Below are positions 9,088-11,979 of a stretch of 11,979 bases of DNA, one piece after another. This stretch comes from Prevotellaceae bacterium. GTDB lineage: Bacteria; Bacteroidota; Bacteroidia; Bacteroidales; UBA932. Where the stretch lies: assembly GCA_031258755.1 (NCBI GenBank), contig JAIRMK010000062.1, positions 1 to 11,979 on the forward strand, read 5' to 3'. The first letter of the stretch is position 1, and every line of letters begins with the position of its first letter. Position numbers and translations under genes: made by a program. Under the pieces are notes generated by a model. That model worked only from the letters and a program-made list of their open reading frames with translations, did no database searches and was not told the origin of the DNA.

Positions 9088-9217
9088 AACCTCATTTCCA
9101 ACCTGATTTCTGAGCTAACTGAACAACCTTAGTAGCATTTCATTTTCAATGAGGCAATGAGGTTATTCATTAGCTACGGAGGTCGTTTTGTTAGGAAAAT
9201 CAGGTGAAAATGAGGTT
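9088..9217. repeat. long imperfect inverted repeat / potential hairpin
   Basis: The left arm 9088-9109 (AACCTCATTT, then ACCTGATTT) is answered by the right arm 9197-9217 (AAATCAGGT, then AAATGAGGTT): 10 and 9 paired bases with only a small internal bulge. Pairing resumes further in, for example ACCTnnGTAGC at 9126-9136 against GCTACnnAGGT at 9173-9183. The element could fold as one hairpin of about 130 nt with a centre near 9137-9172. It may be a MITE-like remnant, a structured RNA or an operator. No function is implied. Confidence 0.6.
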
Positions 9218-9280
9218 CCCTGTCTTTGTTTACAAACTACACCACAAATTTACATTTACATACCGACATGAGTTAATGTT

Positions 9281-9296
9281 TGCCCTAACAAGGGCA
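9281..9296. repeat. short hairpin at the S41-copy boundary
   Basis: TGCCCTAACAAGGGCA is a perfect 6-bp stem with loop AACA. It resembles the 16-bp REP hairpin TGTCCCTAACGGGACA found around the transposase and overlaps the start of the S41 3'-end copy. Confidence 0.45.
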
Positions 9297-9335
9297 TCCC
9301 GCCCGGCCCGGATAGAAGCAAATAAAAAGTGAGCG
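9289..9335 (+). pseudogene. displaced copy of the S41 peptidase 3' end
   Basis: Read in frame this segment encodes KGIPPGPDRSK and a TAA stop, against KGIPPIPPGPDKSK in the intact gene at 8203-8258. The differences are one 9-bp in-frame deletion, a silent change (GAC to GAT), a Lys-to-Arg change and one change after the stop. Homology starts abruptly at 9289 and ends at 9335, 10 bp past the stop. It is the tail of a second S41 allele or paralogue whose body is absent. Confidence 0.8.
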
Positions 9336-9343
9336 GCGTTTTT

Positions 9344-9375
9344 TTTGCTTATTTCCAAACTCTTTCCTATCTTTG
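9344..9375 (+). promoter_or_regulatory. consensus Bacteroidota promoter without a downstream gene
   Basis: TTTG (9344-9347), a 20-bp spacer and TATCTTTG (9368-9375) match the Bacteroidota promoter consensus. The spacer length and -7 sequence are identical to those proposed for fabI and pyrB. Transcription would run rightward from about 9382 into the 3' end of fabI on the antisense strand. No reading frame with a plausible start follows. Confidence 0.6.
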
Positions 9376-9387
9376 CCCGTGAAGTTA

Positions 9388-9415
9388 GTTAAGAACTAAG
9401 AGTTAAGAACTAAGA
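9388..9415 (+). repeat. 14-bp tandem duplication
   Basis: GTTAAGAACTAAGA occurs twice in direct succession, just after the orphan promoter. Confidence 0.8.
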
Positions 9416-9450
9416 GTTGCTTTATCAACAGTTCAACAACTCAACACCTC

Positions 9451-10299
9451 TCAACTCCTCTTCACCGCCTTCACATCGCGGTATTCGAGCCCTTCGGTGT
9501 AAATTTTCATGGCGCGGAAACTCATCCCCATGTTGGAATAACCGCCGTCGTGGAATAAATTCTGCATGGTCACTTTGCGCGTCAGGTCGCTGAATAGCGT
9601 GATGATATAGTCAGCGCATTCCTCCGCGTTGGCGTTGCCCAGCGGCGACATGCGCTCGGCGAAATCCACCAGATTGTCGAAACCCAGGATGCCGCTCCCC
9701 GCCGTGGTCAGCGTGGGCGATTGCGATACCGTGTTAATGCGGATGCGCTTTTCGCGTCCGTAGATATACCCGAAACTGCGGGCGATAGATTCCAGCATCG
9801 CTTTGGCGTCGGCCATGTCGTTGTAGCCATACAGCGTGCGCTGCGCCGCCACATACGAAAGCGCTACGACCGAGCCCCAATCGCTGATAGCGTCGAGCTT
9901 GCGGCATACCTGTAAAATCTTGTGAAAAGAAATGGCCGAAATATCCAGCGTTTGTTGCAAATAATTATAGTCGAGGTCGTCATACGTGCGTCCCTTGCGT
10001 ACGTTGGGCGACATCCCGATGGAGTGCAGCACGAAATCGAACTTTCCGCCCAGATGCTCCATGCCCTTCGTTACTAAATTCTCCAAGTCCTGCACTTTTG
10101 TGGCGTCGGCCGGAATCACAATCGTGTGGCACTTTTCCGCCAGTTCGTCGATGTTGCCCAGCCGCATGGATACCGGCGTGTTTGTCAACACAAACGTGGC
10201 GCCCTCTTCACAGACGCGTTCCGCCACTTTCCACGCAATGGATTTGTCGTTTAACGCGCCAAAAATCAGCCCGCGTTTTCCTTTTAATAAATTATACAT
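9451..10299 (-). CDS. fabI: enoyl-[acyl-carrier-protein] reductase FabI
   Basis: FabI reduces trans-2-enoyl-ACP with NAD(P)H, the last step of each fatty-acid elongation cycle, in the cytoplasm. The 282-residue protein has the divergent SDR nucleotide-binding start KGKRGLIFGALNDKSIAW, the strongly conserved block LHSIGMSPNVRK at about 91-102, and LSYVAAQ with Tyr149. Catalytic Tyr159 and Lys166 (Y-x6-K) follow in GYNDMADAKAML. Further family motifs are SFGYIYGRE and RINTVSQSPT. These positions correspond to Tyr146, Tyr156 and Lys163 of E. coli FabI. An in-frame ATG ten codons upstream (10329) exists, but relatives begin at M-Y-NLLKGKRG and the promoter lies at 10327-10358, so 10299 is the start. 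It is divergent from yigZ across 49 bp. No anomaly was seen. Confidence 0.95.
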   Translation of the reverse strand: MYNLLKGKRGLIFGALNDKSIAWKVAERVCEEGATFVLTNTPVSMRLGNIDELAEKCHTIVIPADATKVQDLENLVTKGMEHLGGKFDFVLHSIGMSPNVRKGRTYDDLDYNYLQQTLDISAISFHKILQVCRKLDAISDWGSVVALSYVAAQRTLYGYNDMADAKAMLESIARSFGYIYGREKRIRINTVSQSPTLTTAGSGILGFDNLVDFAERMSPLGNANAEECADYIITLFSDLTRKVTMQNLFHDGGYSNMGMSFRAMKIYTEGLEYRDVKAVKRS

Positions 10300-10326
10300 A
10301 TCTTTATATTTAATTTTTTTGAAGTG

Positions 10327-10358
10327 CAAAGATAAAAAACTTATTTTTATGAACCAAC
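10327..10358 (-). promoter_or_regulatory. fabI promoter, -33 part inside yigZ
   Basis: On the minus strand GTTG (10358-10355), a 20-bp spacer and TATCTTTG (10334-10327) match the Bacteroidota consensus, leaving a leader of about 20 nt before the fabI ATG. The -33 element lies within the first codons of the divergent yigZ gene. Confidence 0.65.
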
Positions 10359-10945
10359 CCGGTGATATTTACAAAACCATTGCCGCACCTTGCTCCGGCG
10401 TATTTAAGGACAAGGGAAGCAAGTTTTTAGCGTATGCTTTTCCGGTTAATACGGTGGAAGAAGTAAAACAACAGGTGCAGCGTTTGAAGAAAAAATACTT
10501 TGATGCGCGTCATCATTGCTATGCTTACCGTATAGGCGTGCGCGGCGAACAGTGGCGCGCCAACGACGACGGGGAGCCCTCGTCCACAGCCGGAAAGCCG
10601 ATACTGGGGCAGTTGCTCTCGCGGGAGCTGACGAACGTGCTGATTGTGGTGGTGCGCTATTTCGGCGGCATACAGCTCGGCGTACCGGGACTTATCAACG
10701 CCTATCGCAGTGCGGCCTCCGACGCCCTGGCACACGCACAGGTGGTGGAGAAAACGGCAATGGTGGAGCTCTCGCTCCGCTTTCCCTATGCGGCCATGAA
10801 CGAGGTGATGAAGCTGCTGAAAGAGGAACAGGCGGAAATCCTCTCGCAGCAGTTCGACGCCGACTGCGTCATTACAGTTGCCGTGCCGAGAAGCCGCGCG
10901 TTGAGCGTTAAGCGCTATGAGATGGAAGTTGAGATTAATGATTAG
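10349..10945 (+). CDS. yigZ: YigZ/IMPACT family protein
   Basis: A 198-residue member of the YigZ/IMPACT (UPF0029) family. The N-terminal IMPACT domain (about 14-125) carries the family signatures DARHHCYAYRIG, DDGEPSSTAGKPIL (73-86) and VVVRYFGGIQLGVPGLINAY (100-119). The C-terminal ferredoxin-like DUF1949 domain (about 137-195) ends in KRYEMEVEIND. The biochemical role in bacteria is unsettled; the eukaryotic relative IMPACT modulates translation stress signalling. The frame is open well upstream (from 9986, inside antisense fabI), but the first ATG that fits the family is at 10349. It is divergent from fabI. A diverged copy of its last codons and following spacer is found at 11621-11760, beyond the transposase unit. 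Family identity is secure, function is not. Confidence 0.92.
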   Translation: MNQPGDIYKTIAAPCSGVFKDKGSKFLAYAFPVNTVEEVKQQVQRLKKKYFDARHHCYAYRIGVRGEQWRANDDGEPSSTAGKPILGQLLSRELTNVLIVVVRYFGGIQLGVPGLINAYRSAASDALAHAQVVEKTAMVELSLRFPYAAMNEVMKLLKEEQAEILSQQFDADCVITVAVPRSRALSVKRYEMEVEIND

Positions 10946-10959
10946 TGGAAGATTTTGCG

Positions 10960-10967
10960 TATATTTG
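10960..10967 (+). promoter_or_regulatory. possible -7 element downstream of yigZ
   Basis: TATATTTG fits TAnnTTTG just after the yigZ stop and about 100 bp before the transposase ATG. No good -33 partner is seen. The matching position in the second copy of this spacer (11740-11747) reads TATATGTG, which breaks the consensus. Confidence 0.25.
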
Positions 10968-10980
10968 CGAGAAAATGAAT

Positions 10981-10996
10981 TGTCCCGTTAGGGACA
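10981..10996 (+). repeat. REP-type hairpin 1 (outer left)
   Basis: TGTCCCGTTAGGGACA: 6-bp stem, loop GTTA. Reverse complement of hairpin 4. Confidence 0.85.
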
Positions 10997-11031
10997 GCAT
11001 GTCGGTAGAAAAAACGGAATATCCACCACCA

Positions 11032-11049
11032 CCGTCCCGTCAGGGACGG
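11032..11049 (+). repeat. REP-type hairpin 2 (inner left)
   Basis: CCGTCCCGTCAGGGACGG: 7-bp stem, loop GTCA. Its loop differs by one base from the mirror copy, hairpin 3, and the stem is intact. It ends 20 bp before the transposase ATG. Confidence 0.85.
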
Positions 11050-11069
11050 AATGTAAAAACAGACAAAAA

Positions 11070-11531
11070 ATGGCAAACACCTACACACAAATTCACATAC
11101 ACGGCGTTTTTGCCGTACAAAACCGCATTTCGCTGATTGCGGAATCGTGGCGAGAGGAATTGTATAAATACATTACCGGGATTGTACAAAACCATGGACA
11201 TAAAATGCTCCAAATCGGAGGAATGCCCGACCACATACATATTCTGTTCGGAATGCGTCCCGAAGAATCGTTGTCCAATTTAATGAGAGCCGTCAAGGGA
11301 GAATCGTCCGAATGGATAAACAAACGGCGTTTTGTGATGGGGCATTTTTCGTGGCAGGAGGGTTATGGCGCATTTTCATATTCCAGATCACACCTGAGCA
11401 ATGTGATAAAATACATTGCCAACCAATCCGAACATCATAAAAAGAGAGATGTGGTTGCGGAATATGTAGAATTTCTGAAACATTTCGGCGTTGAATATAA
11501 TGAAAAATACATTTTCAAATCGGTTCAATAA
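11070..11531 (+). CDS. IS200/IS605-type Y1 transposase (RAYT-like), TnpA
   Basis: A 153-residue HUH-superfamily transposase of the Y1_Tnp fold. It has the metal-binding HUH motif as H55-I-H57 in MPDHIHILFGM. The C-terminal helix carries Tyr115 and Gln119 (VIKYIANQ), followed by EHHKK. These match His64, His66, Tyr127 and Gln131 of ISHp608 TnpA, so the catalytic set is complete. WQEGYGAFSYSRS at 95-107 is a typical IS200 block. Such enzymes cut and join single-stranded DNA at sites next to hairpins, via a 5'-phosphotyrosine bond. No accessory tnpB is present. The gene sits symmetrically between two REP-type hairpins on each side and looks intact. Start at 11070 gives the family-typical MANTYTQI. 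It could be catalogued either as an IS200 element or as a RAYT; I lean to RAYT because of the flanking repeats. Confidence 0.88.
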   Translation: MANTYTQIHIHGVFAVQNRISLIAESWREELYKYITGIVQNHGHKMLQIGGMPDHIHILFGMRPEESLSNLMRAVKGESSEWINKRRFVMGHFSWQEGYGAFSYSRSHLSNVIKYIANQSEHHKKRDVVAEYVEFLKHFGVEYNEKYIFKSVQ

Positions 11532-11541
11532 ATACGACATT

Positions 11542-11559
11542 CCGTCCCTAACGGGACGG
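11542..11559 (-). repeat. REP-type hairpin 3 (inner right)
   Basis: CCGTCCCTAACGGGACGG: 7-bp stem, loop TAAC. It lies 10 bp past the transposase stop, inverted relative to hairpin 2. Confidence 0.85.
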
Positions 11560-11596
11560 TGACGCTGGGGGATGACATTCGTTTCTACCGATATGC

Positions 11597-11612
11597 TGTC
11601 CCTAACGGGACA
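11597..11612 (-). repeat. REP-type hairpin 4 (outer right)
   Basis: TGTCCCTAACGGGACA: 6-bp stem, loop TAAC. It is the inverted copy of hairpin 1, and the yigZ 3'-end copy begins about 10 bp later. Confidence 0.85.
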
Positions 11613-11620
11613 ATAACGCC

Positions 11621-11725
11621 CGGCAGTTCGACGCCGAATGCGTTGTCACCATCGCCGTGCCGAGAAGCCGGACGGATGATGTATGCGGTAAAATGGGCAA
11701 GATAAGAAAAGGCGGAGAGGGATAA
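11621..11725 (+). pseudogene. displaced C-terminal fragment of a second yigZ
   Basis: From 11624 the frame encodes QFDAECVVTIAVPRSR, against QFDADCVITVAVPRSR in YigZ residues 168-183. At DNA level 40 of 47 bases match (10850-10896 against 11624-11670). The seven changes give two silent codons and three conservative replacements (Asp/Glu, Ile/Val, Val/Ile). The frame then stays open through an unrelated-looking tail to TAA at 11723-11725, nearly the same distance as in the intact gene. There is no start codon or upstream body. It is a remnant of a diverged homologue, not a recent tandem copy. Confidence 0.8.
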
Positions 11726-11760
11726 TGAAATATTTTGCGTATATGTGCGGAAAAAATGGA
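11726..11760 (+). repeat. second copy of the spacer following yigZ
   Basis: This segment resembles 10946-10980 directly after the intact yigZ; both share ATTTTGCGTATAT and a GCG-AAAA-ATG tail. The repeat at this locus therefore covers gene end and intergenic spacer. The intact-side copy ends exactly where REP hairpin 1 begins. Confidence 0.65.
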
Positions 11761-11814
11761 TTAATCGATATTTTCGGCACGTTCAAGTCAGATATTTTGC
11801 CAAATGCGAGCGGG

Positions 11815-11846
11815 GTTGTAAAATTGCCGAAATGGTTGTATCTTTG
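11815..11846 (+). promoter_or_regulatory. pyrB promoter
   Basis: GTTG (11815-11818), a 20-bp spacer and TATCTTTG (11839-11846) match the Bacteroidota promoter consensus. The implied start near 11853 leaves a leader of about 15 nt, too short for an attenuator or a PyrR-type RNA switch. Confidence 0.65.
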
Positions 11847-11866
11847 TATAGCGTAAATAAAACATC

Positions 11867-11979
11867 ATGCCCAAAAGTTTAGTTTCCATTCATGATTTCT
11901 CGAAAGACGAACTGCTTTACATCGTAAAACAGGCGGCGATTTTCGAGAAAGACCACCGCCCCGTGCTGAAGGGGAAAGT
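11867..11979 (+). CDS. pyrB: aspartate carbamoyltransferase catalytic chain PyrB, 3'-partial
   Basis: Only the first 37 complete codons are in the window: MPKSLVSIHDFSKDELLYIV, then an amphipathic helix with AAIFEKDHRP, then VLKGK, where the window ends. This matches the N-terminus of Bacteroidota PyrB: (K/R)SLV(S/T)I, a first helix with a run such as 'EKILYLLE.A..FE', and L.GK(V) ahead of the carbamoyl-phosphate-binding STRT loop, which would lie outside. PyrB condenses carbamoyl phosphate with aspartate, the first committed step of pyrimidine synthesis. A good promoter lies 20 bp upstream. The catalytic residues are not visible, so the assignment rests on the N-terminal pattern. A pyrI partner might follow outside the window. 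Confidence 0.72.
   Translation, partial: MPKSLVSIHDFSKDELLYIVKQAAIFEKDHRPVLKGK

Larger units (their letters stand above)
8962..9450. other. gene-free region between antitoxin and fabI
   Basis: This 489-bp stretch holds no convincing coding sequence. From left to right it contains the antitoxin promoter region and a long imperfect inverted repeat (9088-9217). Next is a second antitoxin-promoter-like segment (9228-9260), then a REP-like hairpin (9281-9296) running into the copy of the S41 3' end (9289-9335). A consensus plus-strand promoter with no gene (9344-9375) and a 14-bp tandem duplication (9388-9415) complete it. The density of rearranged pieces marks it as a recombination scar. Confidence 0.7.
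10981..11612. mobile_element. IS200-like / RAYT unit bounded by nested inverted REP hairpins
   Basis: A 632-bp unit with the tyrosine transposase gene in the middle. The outer inverted pair is 10981-11011 against 11582-11612, matching at 30 of 31 bases. The inner pair is 11030-11054 against 11537-11561, matching at 24 of 25 bases. Each arm contains a GC-rich hairpin built on GTCCC/GGGAC. IS200/IS605 elements normally have subterminal hairpins but no terminal inverted repeats. This mirror-image layout is the one seen for REP-associated tyrosine transposases flanked by REP doublets. The outer limits are set by the repeats; no target duplication was identified. Confidence 0.75.

Noticed and set aside
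9414..9442. GAGTTG/CAACTC stem after the orphan promoter as a terminator
   Set aside because: The stem is 6 bp, the loop 17 nt and there is no T tract; the area is low-complexity CAAC/AACTC sequence.
10300..10329. Longer FabI start at 10329
   Set aside because: The added residues are not family-like and the proposed fabI promoter covers this segment.
10945..11136. Small plus-strand open frame after yigZ
   Set aside because: It runs through two REP hairpins and overlaps the transposase start in another frame, with no coding signature.
10981..11612. CRISPR-like array from the repeated GTCCC/GGGAC units
   Set aside because: There are only four units in two inverted pairs with a gene in the middle, and no regular spacers; REP-type hairpins explain them.

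Overview
The window reads as chromosomal DNA of a Bacteroidota species, most likely of the order Bacteroidales. Der, FabI and the PyrB N-terminus look like the Bacteroidales forms of these proteins. Several gene starts are preceded by the phylum-specific promoter pattern TTTG/GTTG-N20-TAnnTTTG instead of -35/-10 boxes, and Shine-Dalgarno sequences are not evident. No rRNA, tRNA or CRISPR array was seen.

Layout. At the left, rlmH (5' end cut by the window) and a large NtrY-like membrane histidine kinase form a tight plus-strand pair with visibly AT-rich codons. They converge on der (minus strand, ribosome-assembly GTPase), where base composition rises sharply. Divergent from der is a 1082-residue exported tricorn-like S41 peptidase with a beta-propeller, a PDZ-like domain and a protease domain. 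A minus-strand DUF6364-like antitoxin / PIN toxin pair follows, then a gene-free stretch of about 490 bp with a long imperfect inverted repeat and an apparently orphan promoter. Next come fabI (minus) and the divergent yigZ/IMPACT gene (plus). An IS200-like/RAYT tyrosine transposase follows, enclosed by two nested pairs of inverted REP-type hairpins. The first 37 codons of pyrB, with a good promoter, end the window.

Most striking observation. Two genes, the S41 peptidase and yigZ, each have a second, diverged copy of their extreme 3' end further downstream. A small accessory cassette (toxin-antitoxin; REP-bounded transposase) lies between the intact end and the copy. Both copies stay in frame and end in a stop codon. 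Their differences are mostly silent or conservative, and the similarity continues into the noncoding sequence past the stop. They therefore look like ends of diverged functional alleles or homologues, not decayed tandem copies. No integrase is visible to explain them. I did not find a clearly new multi-gene system. The housekeeping genes are ordinary, and the interest lies in the accessory junctions, the REP/RAYT unit and the noncoding structures around the toxin-antitoxin locus.
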